Shown: positions 48,073 through 60,151 of the stretch, piece after piece | Position numbering within the stretch: the stretch's first letter is position 1 | Layout: the number at the start of each line of letters is the position of its first letter | Source: Daphnia carinata | Lineage: Eukaryota > Arthropoda > Branchiopoda > Diplostraca > Daphniidae | Assembly (NCBI RefSeq): GCF_022539665.2 | Contig: NC_081333.1 | Location: 10,290,971-10,354,970 of the forward strand | Direction: 5' to 3' | DNA: 64,000 bases | Program-made: the position numbers and the translations under genes | Notes under the pieces: model-generated | Database searches by the model: none | Told to the model about the DNA's origin: nothing | Seen by the model: only the letters and a program-made list of their open reading frames with translations

Positions 48073-50786
48073 TCATTCCGCGTTGTCGGGATGAACATGG
48101 GCACCAGTCCGCGACGATGACGATTTGAAGTGGGTATCGCATCCTTTTGCTCGTCCGTTCTCCTCACGCGCGGCCATCGACTGGCCTTTGATGTTCGTCG
48201 GACGCAGCGCGTGCAATTGTCGGATATGAGCCAGTCGCTCTTCTTCCCGCTCGAAATGACGGCCGCAGTGATGGCAGCGAAAGGCCAACTCTCCAGTGTG
48301 CGACTTGAGATGAACCTTGAGCGCTGCCGTGCTGCTATAGAGCTGCTCGCACTCGGGGCACCGGTACTTAACGGCCGACGCGTCCGATTTCTCATTCGAA
48401 GGTTTGCCTAATGAGATGATCGTAATCCGTAACGAGATCACACTAAAACTGCACGCAACACTATAGCATACCTGATTGTTTAGGATGCTCGACAGCCTGG
48501 TGATACAAAAGCTCAACTTTAAGGCGGCATTTATAGGAACAAGAAACGCAACCCAAGGCCAAGGATTCCGACGATTCCATCGCTTGGCAACCGGCTCGTC
48601 TGAAACAGTTTTTTTTTTTTTTTTTTTAACATAGCAACGATTAATAAATACAACTCAGAAACATTCAAACCTGTGCGCTGAAAGTTGTTGCTTCAAAGCA
48701 AAAGTGGTACCGCAGCGGATGCATCGCGGAAGAAGGTCCGGATGATCCGACACGAAGTGATTTTTGAGGCTGGCTAAGTCGGTGAACTGCTTATAGCAAT
48801 GTGGGCAAGATCGGAGTCGCACTGTCGCACCGTAGGAGCCGCGCTTTTTGGTAGCTACATCACGATGCTCTTGTGTGGACCTGTGTTTCGTTACTTCCGC
48901 TTTAGTACAAAAGCCTAGGTTACAGATCAGGCATCGATAACGAGTCTCGTCACTAGGCGCAGCTTGACAGCTGAAACGGTGATGAGTAAACGACCAGTTT
49001 GATGATGTGCTGAAATCACAATAGGTACAAGAATAGGTTTGGCTGGAATATTGGGTCAGCATATCGGACGGAACGGCGTGATCCAACGTCAGGTGTTTAT
49101 TGAGCGCTATTCGGTAGCGGAAGTTCACTGGACTGTTTTTTGAACTACACAGGTGACAGTGAATTGGTTCCAGTTTGCTGACGATGAGCGCCACCGATTT
49201 ATGAACAATTCGAACACAACTGAGGTGATTTTCCGATGCTAAATGAATTTTCATGCTGTCGTTATCCAGCTGGCCAATCCGACACAAGCTGCAAAAATAT
49301 GTCCCTCCACCGCGGCGAACAGAATCGACGCGATCGCTCTCCAAATGCTGTGCACTATTCCAATGAACTAAGTGTTGAAAGCAAAAAGGCAATTAAAGTG
49401 ATGTCCAATGAAAAATATGATGATTAAAATACTTAATAGATCTGCATGACAATGACAATAAAAGCGACAGAGCCGACACTGAAATGGTGCTTCCAACACA
49501 ATCACGTGTATGTTCTCCAGAATGCAACTATCTCGAGCCGGATGCTTCCGGCAGCGGGAAACGTGATAGCGTGATACCAAATGCTTGCCGAAATGAGGTC
49601 TGGGTACCCAAACCGAGCAGGTGGGACAACGTTGAGCACTTCTTTCTGCCCTCTTCTTTTGCTTGTTTATCCACCATGGATCATCGACATCTTCGTCATC
49701 TTGCAGAGCATCTATTTCTTGTTCAACTAAATCAACGCGCGCAACGTCCGGCTTATTGCGTCTCAGCCCGTACTTGGAATCATCGGAGGTTGTCAGCTGT
49801 TGAGCGGTCCGTTTGAAATGCAGCTCCGATTGAAGGTGTTTCTCGAAAACGACGCGGCCCGTCAGACGACGATTGCACGGCTTACAGTGGTATTCGACCG
49901 AAGAGCCGGCCTTGTGGATGACGCGCGGCTTGAGACCAGGCATCCACTTACCTCGCGAGGGATAAGGTAGCTTAGTTGATTGTTGGCTGGAAATGCATAG
50001 ATCATCGCTAGTCGAGTCGGTCACCGTTTCATTTGAGAGGTTGACTTTCATTTCGGTGCTTGGAACTTCCAAATTGGCGACCAGTTCTGGGCTGCTGAAG
50101 GACGAGATGATGTCATTAGCCACTAAAGCTGAATTATCTGTAATATCTTCGTTGCTCGCCAATTCAGCAGCGGCTGAATCATGGGATGAATTGAGATCAG
50201 TCGTTTCGACAACAGGGAAGTTCGAGTCATTTGGATCGTCAGTTTGCATTGATTCACTTCCGGATTTCAATGGGTCAGTGGAGGCGACTAGGGGTTCTGT
50301 GGACCGACGTGGGCGCTGCCGATTTGATTCAGTTCCTTTACAGCTCTGAAGTTCCAACAAGGAGAAAAAATCGTCAGCTCGCAGTGGTTCCTCGGCATTA
50401 ATGTCATTTGCCCATGTGGTCGAGGAAACCATGCACAATCCTAAGTGACTCATAAAATCATCGGCTGCGTTATCGACCGACAGGTCGGTCACCAGTGGGT
50501 TTTCGTTGACATGACGAGATTTGTAACATTCTTCCATGTGGTTGGACGAAGAAGAAAGAATTGGGTCTGACCTGTTGGAACTCTTGGATGGTACATGAAG
50601 ATGATTTCTTATACTAGAGGAACTGTTGTTTCTTGCCATGCTGAGGTAAGATGTATTATTGGGAATTATCCGATCTTGTTGTTTTGTGGTTGAATGGCAC
50701 TTCTGTCTCCGATGATGGACATAGTTGTCTAAACCAATTATGGTGAGACGACAACGCAAACAGTAATGTGTGTCCTCTTCTTCCAT
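48073..50786 (-). CDS. Multi-C2H2 zinc-finger protein, family not identified
   Basis: Four - strand exons join in frame: 50786-49433, 49367-48671, 48599-48472 and 48407-48073, totalling 2514 nt (837 aa and stop). The ATG at 50786 has a good context (ACACCATGG). An N-terminal finger-like segment (HYCLRCRLTIIGLDNYVHH) is followed by a Ser/Asn/Asp-rich, acidic region to about residue 280. Then come spaced fingers: YHCKPCNRRLTGRVVFEKHL, a CPTCSVWVPRPHFGKHL finger, then FQCRLC, YFCSLC, YSCTYC, YRCLICNLGF, SCPHCYKQF, RCIRCGTTF, CVSCSYKC, YRCPECEQLY and FRCHHCGRHF types. Several have the wide H-x5-H spacing of dsRNA/U1-like fingers (SELHF, SRYHV, STQEHRD). Linkers are not TGEKP except one HTGEL. Likely a nuclear DNA- or RNA-binding protein; I could not name an orthologue. 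Confidence 0.85.
48603..48627. repeat. Poly-T/A run inside zinc-finger intron 2
   Basis: A homopolymer of about 19 T (on +) within the short intron 48670-48600; on the transcribed strand it lies just before the acceptor GTTTCAG as poly-A rather than a pyrimidine tract. Confidence 0.8.
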
Positions 50787-52270
50787 GGTGTCCAAGCTCT
50801 TGTCAATTCTTACTTATTTTTTAGCTACTCTAAAGTGCTACAACCAGACATTACTGGGATAAACAAAAAGAGATGCGAATATACAGTACTTAGCTGGCTC
50901 ACGGAGCTGCAGATACACAGACACATACAAGCCAGCTATTTTCTTAATGTCTTGTGTTATTACTTGAATAAAATAATTATCCATAGAATTCAACGTGGAT
51001 TTTTGTTAGCACGTCGGCTACAGAAATCCCGCCTGTAGTCATGTAATCTTGTTGACACTGTGTTTTGACATCGGCACAAGAAAAACAAACGCGATGACAG
51101 CAGACGACTGATAACTTTTCGTTTTCGTTGGTTCGGGATCACTCCATAGATGTCAGGTCATTCACAAAAATACAACTTTTTTTTTGTAATTCGAAAGGCG
51201 GAGCAGTAGAATTTTCACAACAAATCGGCATATTGGCCAAATACTTACAAAAACGGAACATTAAAAAAGCTCAGAGTGGGACAGAAAAAAATGGACTTAT
51301 TTCGTAAATATAACCAAAAATTGTTTGCCATAAGTGTCTTGGTCATTTGAATGCTGTTTGATTTACAGAGCCCTACCTTGTGGACTGAAATGTGTAGACG
51401 AATGAAGCTCCGCCTTCAAACCTTCGCCCTTACCACCGCCCAGTGTCGTAGTGCTGGTTTCTTTCTGTGGCGTTGGTGTGTCGTCATCGAGATCGTAAAA
51501 TAGGCTCCTCCCCTTTCCTTTCGGGCTGCGGCTGTGTGGGAAAAACCTGCCGTCAAGGGCGAAGAGCGCCAAGGCGCCCGATTCAGTGCTTCTCGCGGCG
51601 GCAAAGTGTTCGTACGTACGGACAGAGTCGGCCCCTAAAACACACATAGCACAGCACAGAAGGGGTTTACAAACTTGACGGACCATCCGTGCTGTTTCTG
51701 TTGTTGATTTCGGTCCATCACACACCATCAATCCCGATTTGTTCCAACTTGTGGTTACATCCGGCTCATCCGAGTGACATTGTATTCCAGTGTGTCGTGT
51801 ACCAATCTTGAAAAGAGACTCTGTGGAATTGGATTTAGTAGTTGTCATTGGGAACCAATAAATTTTTGGCAAACACCGTCCAAACAAAATCACAGAAATT
51901 TTTGCTGATCTATTTTGTGCTGTCGTCAATCATCAAATTCTCTTTGTCGTTGATTATCGTCGAATAAAAGTTTGACAAGTGAAGGAATGGTGTTGTCAGT
52001 CCGTTGCCGTTACCGCGTGGCCGGCGTGAATACATCGAGCGTGTACTGACCGGTTACCGGAACAAGTTTCGGAATGCGTTTTTGAACCAGTGCTCATCTT
52101 TTCAAAAATCAATAAAAAAAAAAGAAAGAACAAAAGCAGTTTTCGACTGTATGGGATTTGTTTGTTTTTCTGTTCTCGTTGTGCGTTTACCTGAATCGAA
52201 ACCCAGTTCGATCGTTAAGTTGCCATTTTTGGTGAAAATTAGAAAATCAGTGATTTAGTGATCCACCAAG
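50787..52270. other. Divergent intergenic region between zinc-finger gene (-) and TF first exon (+)
   Basis: About 1.5 kb that must hold two promoters. A 188-codon open frame on - (51929-51363) with balanced composition and no known motif lies here; it has no recognisable partner exon. The stretch 51960-52270 just before the + strand ATG looks like a 5' leader. Confidence 0.5.
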
Positions 52271-52310
52271 ATGCCAAGGAAGAAACAGGACTGTCCAAAG
52301 CGCATGAAAT
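52271..52310 (+). CDS. First coding exon of a probable NuRD-recruiting zinc-finger transcription factor
   Basis: ATGs in this region are rare; the one at 52271 (context CCAAGATGC) opens MPRKKQDCPKRMK and runs into a strong GTAAGT donor at 52311 after 13 codons and one base. The (R/K)-(R/K)-K-Q-x-x-P N-terminal motif is the start of SALL, FOG, BCL11, TSHZ and related zinc-finger factors, where it binds the NuRD complex. A tiny first exon followed by a very long intron is typical of those genes. No second exon was found in the remaining 11.7 kb, which is consistent with the gene continuing right of the window. The call rests on a short motif and the splice site. Confidence 0.5.
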
Positions 52311-53470
52311 GTAAGTTTATTATCTCATTGTTTTTAATATATTGTTTCGTGTGTTATCCCCCCTCACCTCCCCCCCCCCCTACACACATACACCTCTCGA
52401 ACACACGGTCGATGATGGATCGGCCGATGCCGACGCAGGATGTAGTTGTTTTTGTTCCAGTGCTGTGTGTTTTGATCGGGATAATTATGTATTGTCTCAT
52501 TTTATTGAGCGTCTGGCAAAAAACAAAAAGTCTAAACAGAGTTAGAGCAAGTTTACTTGACATCCAAATGAGGTTGTACCGTCGAGGCCTCCATTCGTTC
52601 CATTACAGAACGCCATAAGCAGCAACAGGTTAGTGGATGCCAAAGAGTCGGTGGTTACGCAGACCGATGGCATAATCTCTGGTCGAGATTAGAATAGGTT
52701 ATAACCAGATTGTCGATGGGTGGTGTGGAACACCAGACACGTGAAGAAAATCGATAAAGCCATCGAACTGCTTTTTTCGTAGACGTTCCCTGTTTTCTAC
52801 AAAGTTGACGATTTCCAGGTTGGACTGAATCGCTGTTGCATTGCGACGTGACATGACGAATGTCGTGTCACGCTAGTCCCTCGCTCGTCCACACCACAGA
52901 CGGGTGTGGATGATGACGGTTGATTGGTTGGTGTTGTTCCCGATCCAGATATTCCCGTTCAGGTTCTATTGCTTTTTTCTTTCTTTGTCTCTCTTTGGCC
53001 ATTTGGTTATGTCTTTTGTTTTCCGTGTGTGTTTTTCATTTTATTTTTTTGTTTTGTCTTCTTTTTCTTGCTTTGTTATCGTTGGTAGTCGTTAGTGAGA
53101 TCGCAGTCCGGTTCTCTTTTTTTCTTTCTCTTTTTATTCTTCCTTTTCACGAGCAGCGACGGGCAAAAGAGCGGACGGGAGGGGTGGGCGACCCGCCGAC
53201 CGTTCTCTCTCCTCTCTCTCTCTGTGTTGTTCAGCTCTGGCTGCTGTTGTGTGCCTGACGTGCGGCGCATCATCCATCAATCGGGACGCGGGACCATAGC
53301 GTGGCTGTCACTCACTTATCAATGGCCGGGCGCAGCCCGTTCGTTCGCTAGCTGCGCTCAACCACCCCTTCACTCTGTACGAGCTCTGGGTTCAATCCAT
53401 CCATCTGAAACTGTCTCGTCCAGCAGCATCGAATCCATCACATTCCGGACTCTCTTTTCTCTCTCGACTC

Positions 53471-53492
53471 TACTCTCTCTCTCTCTCTCTCT
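53471..53492. repeat. CT dinucleotide repeat
   Basis: About ten CT units in a larger pyrimidine-rich stretch (53430-53590). Confidence 0.85.
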
Positions 53493-56390
53493 TTCTGTTC
53501 GTACTCTTTTTCGATCGGCTCTTTTTTTTTTGTTATTATTATTATTTCATTTTTCTATATATTCCCCTTTCTTCTTCGTCATCGTTCTCTTCTTTTGCCG
53601 TACTTTTGTGCAGTGTATTTTGACCGATTTGATAGCGGCACAGCTGATGAACTAGATGAGTCATCGCCTGCTAGTAGTTGTCGTGCTGTGCAATGGGCTT
53701 TTTGAAACGCGCATTTCACCGGCAGTTTGTAGCGGAAGCGCTCATCTTTGATTGGTTGGCAAAAAAAAAAAAAAATACGTTTACGTACCGAGGCTATACG
53801 TGTATTATACCGTTAGCGACAGCAGCAGTAAGGGTGGAGCGGGATGGAGTTGTCTATCTATATCATCCGTTTGCTTCTACTGACTGACTGGCCTGCTGGC
53901 TGCTGCTTGCTTGCTGTGGCTTTAGCTTCGGATCATCCATCTCGGTCACCATCCGTCACTGGAAGCATTAGCTCTGGTCGCCATCATCCACCTCCCTCCC
54001 TCTAGTTTTTCCTTTTTTTTTTTCTTTTGCTCTGTGTCATTGTCTCGTTTTTCGAATACACTATCCGCCCGCGTGCCAATATCTCTCATGCCAAACCGTG
54101 AAAAAGGAAGAAGAAAAAAAAAGATCGAAAATTGTGAAAAATAGAAAGAAAAAGATAGCCCTCATCATCGAGGTCGGCCATTTGATTGGATCAGAGGCGA
54201 GAGAGAGACTTTCACTAGGCGATTGATGTCGACTTTCAAAATGGTGGAGAAAAATACTTTGTCTTCTTTTGTGCGGATCACTGGTGTACTAAACTTGGGC
54301 CTCTAGCTCTCTCTCTCTCTCTTGCGCGCTGTAAGTGATGGTCGGATGGCCATCCATCATCAATCCATCGTCAGGGAAAAACGGGGCTCCTCCGCGTTGT
54401 ATGTAGGGTCATAAATTACCCATCTTTTTTATACATTTTTTTTTTGTGTACGTACTGTACTGCGTCTCGAAGAGGTCGTCGCCTCGACATGTACCCACAT
54501 ACATAGCTGGTTAAATTCTACTGGCACATACCCCCTTCAATTTTTCCCATCTAAATGCGTGTGCGAATACCCGTGCTCTCCAACTCCTTTCGGAAACGTA
54601 TCACTCCATTGATTGATAGGCTCCTAAAAAAAAGGGCAGGAAAAAAAAAATCAAAGGAATTGAAAAAAAAAAAAAAAAGTATAGGGTACAAGGTGGACGT
54701 TGGGTGCCGAAGAGGTCTTTTGTATTTTCTATCTGTATATCTACCACGTAGAGGGAAGCCAATCTATAAAAAGAGGAGATCGTTTCATCCTTACCGCTTT
54801 GGTATTTTTTTTTTTTTTAACTTTTTCGCTGGCGTATATATATTAAATACGCTCATGGGAATCGAAACCAGCCCGTTTGAGTGGTTGGTTTTTAGTGGCG
54901 CGCCGTTTGAATTACGACCACACCGCCCCCTTGATGTTCTTCGGCGCTTTCCTCGCGCGCGCAGCTCAACACAGACAGGCACACACGCAGACACATACCG
55001 CGGCGTTGACCTTTTTGAACAAGCCGAAGTTGTTTCAGAGTCATCATCAGAAGAAAAGAGAGAAAACAAAACACAAACAAAAAATGTTCGATGCCGCCAT
55101 GTAAAAAAAAGAAAGAACGAGAGACGGTTGGGTTTGTGCGCTTCAGTGATAAACCATTTCATATCGCCTTCTTTCCGTTCTTCCATCACGTGCAAAAAAA
55201 CGAAACGTAGATAGAATTATGCGAAAAACTTGCAGATAAAAAAATAAATTTCAACACTCAGCTGCTACCGTCTGCGCATAGTAGAACACCTGCATGAACC
55301 ATTTTTTTTTTGTTTTTGTTTTCTTACAAAAGAAATAGTTGACCATGTATTTTGTCTTGCTGCGTATATGCCCCTCGGAAGCCATGGAACAGCAAAAACT
55401 CCAGGACAGAAAGAAAAAAAAAAACGATCATCCGTCATCTGTAAGGTGGTTGTTGTATTTTCCCCTTTTCGTGATCTTTTCCACACGTACACATTCCTGA
55501 CTCTGAATATGGTTCCGGTTGGAGAGGGAACTGCGGGAATGAACTGCATTGGCATTGAGCGACAATGATGTCAGATTAAATATCATTACAAAGGTCTTTT
55601 CCCTTTTATTCCGTGACCGAGTCGAAACGGAGAAGAAGAAGAGAAAAAAAAGAAAAAAACAAAACAAGAGAGAATTTTTTTTTAACGTCATTTAATCGGT
55701 CGTGTTTTGAAATCATCATCAAAAAAGATGGCAAGAGCACGACGGCAATATCAAAGGCTTTCTCGGGGAATCGTTTAGTTATCGACTTGATGAGTTCCAG
55801 GGAACCAGTGGGAAAGAAATGGAATGGCTCATTGTTCCAATGGGTTTTTGTGGAGCAAAAAGGGGCGTTACCGGTTTTTCTTCTTTCGTCTTCAACTAGA
55901 AAATTTATGCATCCTCCTCCTCCTACTTCAATCTTGTTGCCGACCCGTAAGAAATATCGAAGACTAAGAAAAAAAAAAAAAAAAACCGCGCAAGCCGTTT
56001 GTCGATCATTTTTTTTTTTTTTTTTTCATAAAGAACCCCTCTCATTTTCTTTGCTACTCTTTAGTTGATGGACTAGCTCACATCCGCCCACCACTTCCAT
56101 CTGCGGTCGTCGCCTGATTGAGGTGCTCATTCACGGCCGTGTCATTTTCTGATGGATGTTTTTTTTATATTCGACGTTCTTTTTTATATGCAACAATAAC
56201 TAGCGGGCGCTATACAATAACAGCCGTTCAAGCCAAACACCACCAATAACAAATAGAAGCAAAAAGAGAGAGGGGGGGGGGAATAAAAAGGAGCGTGAAA
56301 AATGTTAAATCTTTCTCGCGTTCGCCTGACAAGAGGGAAATGCTTGTTTGGTTTTTTGGGTCTTTTGCGGTCGTGCGAGCCAAAGAACAG

Positions 56391-56418
56391 ACACACACAC
56401 ACACACACACACACACAC
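56391..56418. repeat. AC dinucleotide repeat (about 14 units)
   Basis: Uninterrupted AC run, directly readable. Confidence 0.95.
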
Positions 56419-58218
56419 GTATGACCGCAAAAGAAGATGAATGTAGGGAGGGTCCTCGCTACCAGTCGCCGACACACTCTCTTCTTGTTTTTCAATACGA
56501 TCTAATAACTCTTTATTTATGGATTGAACGCGGACGCAATCAAGGTTTTTCCCTCTCTCTGCGTATTAGTATGCATTTAATAGAAACAATAGATGATGGG
56601 AAGACAACGAGCGAATGAAAAATAGGAGACCAGTCAACAATAATGGCTATTTATTTTTCTTATTTTGTTGGTTGAAGGGAAAATGTGGAAATTCAATTGT
56701 TGGCGCGTCGCTCTTTTACAACTCTCCAATTTTGAAAGGAAAAAAAAAAAAATGTTTCTCTTATTTTTGTTTCGTCTCATTTTCTCAGAGCAGTCAGGCC
56801 TTTGGGCAATATTTCTATAGACATAATTTTTCTTCGTCTTCCTTTAGCATGCCTTTGATTAGCCTTGTGAGCGAGGGAGAGAGAGAGGGGAGGAGAGAAC
56901 GGGGTGATTTATTGCGCGTAACTGGCAGCTCCAACAGTTCTGGCAACTCACATAACACAACAGAGAAAAGGAGAGGCCAAGGAGAGACTGGCAGCTCTCT
57001 TTTTTCTTTTTGCCTCTTTGACTCTCTCGTCAGTATTTTTTCACTGACGTTTCAGTTCAACCTCCCTCGGCGAGCTTGCGGTCGTTCCTTTTCTTTTGGT
57101 TAATTATTCGAAATAATCATCATAATAGCCATATACCTGGACCAGCAGCAGCATCTGCCGCTCGGTTCCCAAGACAAATATTTCTTTAAAGTGAACGGGT
57201 TCTCTCTCTCTCTCTCTTCTTGTGTTTCTCTTTTGGGAGCCGTTCATCAGTCGTTCAACAGGTAGAAGAAGAAGTAGACAAAAAAAAAATAGGCAAGGAT
57301 GAAAAAAGAAAAGAAGGGGGCCGGATGTGTCGTTTTTTATTGTGTCTATGCGTGTGTGTGAAAGCGTCCTGTCTGTTACACGAGATAGATAGCTCTGGGC
57401 GCGGGAATTTCTTCTTCTTTTTCAAATTCAATAGTCGTAAATTAGTTGAGAGCCGCGACGTGCAGTTAATATACTACCACTGCATTCACTGTGTATGTGT
57501 GTGTGTGTTGCATTTACGTGTATGCATTTGTAATACCGTAATGGATGAGAACAAGCATTCGTCTATAGATATACATTTACGTTGTACCTGCTAGTATATC
57601 AAGTGAGCGGCCCAGTCTATTAAAAGTCGTGCCTCATTCCAACAGGTGACGGGCGTGAACGTCTTTCACACATTGCCCTAATCGTCCGTTTCTCTATTCT
57701 TTCCCTATTTTTTTTTTCGTTCCATTATTTTTACTTCTCATTTTCTTCGTCCTTTTATTTGACGTCAAGTGAAATCGCCCTCGTTTTGAAAATGCCGTTT
57801 ATTTTGATGGCACTGCCACAATGGCGATGATTCATTCGTTTTCTTCAACGTCGCCATATTAGCCATTGGATGTGGGTACGTAGGACCAAGGCTTTTTGTG
57901 GCGGGGGGCACAATTGGAATTCGAATGGCATATGACGTTCGGCTAATGTCCCGACAGCTGCGTCTACAGCCACCGACCGTCAATCAATGACGTACTTGTC
58001 TCATCTGGGTACAGAAACGCGCGACACGGATCCGGAACAGCAGCGACCGGTGGAAGGGCGGAGATTCTTGTATGTTAACTGGGAAGGCAAGACACACATA
58101 AAAAAAAAAAAGCGGACAAGGAGTGGTAGCAGACAGTGTTATATGGATATGGTGTTGCAGCCAAACAATGGTCCCCTTCTCCGGTAGACGTTTTTATCGA
58201 GCTATTGAGACCCATTAC

Positions 58219-58248
58219 ACGTGTGTGTGTGTGCGTGTGCGCGCGCGC
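58219..58248. repeat. Mixed GT/GC alternating purine-pyrimidine run
   Basis: A GT run that turns into GC without losing alternation (CGTGTGTG... then GCGCGCGC), a pattern that favours Z-DNA. Confidence 0.85.
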
Positions 58249-59236
58249 ATCAGCCTGCCGAACGCGTTCATTTTATCCGGGACGATTTCATTTCTGTTTA
58301 CTTTATCACATTTTTTTTTCTGGAAAAAAAACAAACAAACAAAATAAAAATATGGCACTTTTTTTCTTTTTTTTTTTTAAAGGAGCAAGGTAAAACATCT
58401 TTTGCTTGTCCTGCTCTGAATGATGGATGTCGAGGCCAAAGACGATTTGGACTCCAATCTATATCATGTCAGTTTTACATTCGTGGGCATCCTTGCAATT
58501 CTTCTCGTTATTTTTCCCACGTTTTCTTATTTTCAATTCCTTTTTTCTCTCTCTCTATTGTCCGTAGACACATTTACCATTTTTTTTCTTGTTTCGAAAT
58601 AAAAGAAAGCCATTTCATTTATTTTTTTTTTTTTCGTTGTTGGATTGAGTGTAGTCTACACTGTTTGGTAGTTCACAAAGAGAGAGATGGAGAGTACGTA
58701 GTTTGTGGGGTGGTGGTTTGTGGGCCGTGTCTTGCGCGACGGCCATCAATCTGTCGCGGGAGCGCGTCTCGTCGTTTGGGGCCTACGACAGACAGGACCC
58801 CTTCATTCTCTTTTTCAATGCAAAAAAGCCCTTTTCCCCCTTTTTTTTTTTCCTATTTTCTCTTGTGTAAAGTAGACGAGAAATTTAGGAGAGGGGAGAC
58901 GAAGAAAAGCGAAGAAATAAATCGAATAGAAGAGTTTGAAGAAGTGACACGGAAAAGGGAGAAAGAAAAAAAAAAAAAAAAAAAAAAAGGGAGAGATATG
59001 GGGCGCTGTGTGCAGGACGTATAGTGCTGCTCGTCGCAGTTACTACTGGAACGGTGGGAGGGTTTCCAGAAGACCCGGAGCGCTTGGAGGCCAGATGGTA
59101 GTAGTGAAAAGAGACAGTAAATCTTCGTCGCCCGTCAGTCGTTCCTCTGTCTCTGCTAGACGCGGCTAGCATTGCGCCGTGCTGGTCTCTCTCTACGGTT
59201 CTCTATCTATCTAAAATGTTTGGCTTGCTGGCTGGC

Positions 59237-59262
59237 TTTTTTTTTTTTTTTTTTTTTTTTTT
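59237..59262. repeat. Poly-T run of about 26
   Basis: Uninterrupted T homopolymer on +, the longest in the window. Confidence 0.9.
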
Positions 59263-60132
59263 CGCAGCAGCAGCTTTGATACGCAGACAGAGACGCACAT
59301 TTCCAAACGGGTGACAACGTCAGTCCATAAAGCATTTGGGGAGCAGCAGCACTGCTGCTCGCCCCGGCTCGATGGGTTACATCCATAAATAGTCTGTCAC
59401 CCTTCACAGTACAAACGGTGGGGAATAAGAGGACTCTGAAGGAAAGCGGAAAAAGAGGGGGGAAACGCACAGGGCATATATACCCGTTCGATTCGTTCGT
59501 CTTACAGCACTGGCACCACCCCCGCCTGCTATATCCCACCCCGCATATTGACAATAGAGAGGACATTTATCTCGTATGGCTATTGGATACACATAGAGAA
59601 AGAAAGAAAAAAAAAAAGACAGACAGAAAGGCTGAAAAAAAAGAGAGAGAGACTGTGTGATATATCGCTCAGGAAATAATGATTTCCAGCTCTGTTGGGC
59701 TTGGCTCTCTCTCTCTCGATTCATTGGAGCCGGCCCCCATTGAATTAGCCATAAATCTATCACGACTTTGTTCTTTTTTTGTTTTGTTTTGTTTTCTTTC
59801 CTTTTTCGTTATATCCTTTTGGCCGTGCCACCATATCTTCTAGCTCTTATGTGTCTATGTATGTACACTATAAATATATGACGTGCTCGTCAGACTGATA
59901 AATGCCCTATGCTGCTGTTGGAGTGACGCACATGTTGGAAAGAAAAGAATGGATATGTCGCAGAACAAGAAAACGACAGAGTTTGTTCATGTCTATCTGT
60001 TATATGCTCGTCTACGGACGATTCCGCTACCCGTCCGTCAACGTCTTTTGCTTACTAAACATCACATTGGAAGGAGAACTGGACTCTCGTTCTATATCAC
60101 TTGGAAGCTTTAAAAAAAAAAACTGAGATTTT

Positions 60133-60151
60133 GTGTGTGTGTGTGTGTGTG
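60133..60151. repeat. GT dinucleotide repeat
   Basis: About nine GT units. Confidence 0.85.

Noticed and set aside
53095-53655. 186-codon open frame on +
   Set aside because: Leu/Ser/Phe strings from pyrimidine tracts and CT repeats; not a credible protein.
54555-55214. 219-codon open frame on +
   Set aside because: Lys/Arg/Phe-rich sequence crossing several A and T homopolymers whose length changes would break the frame; no domain.
58221-59024. 267-codon open frame on +, the longest in the right half
   Set aside because: Starts in a GT/GC microsatellite, runs through poly-T and ends in poly-A; all features of chance openness in low-complexity DNA.
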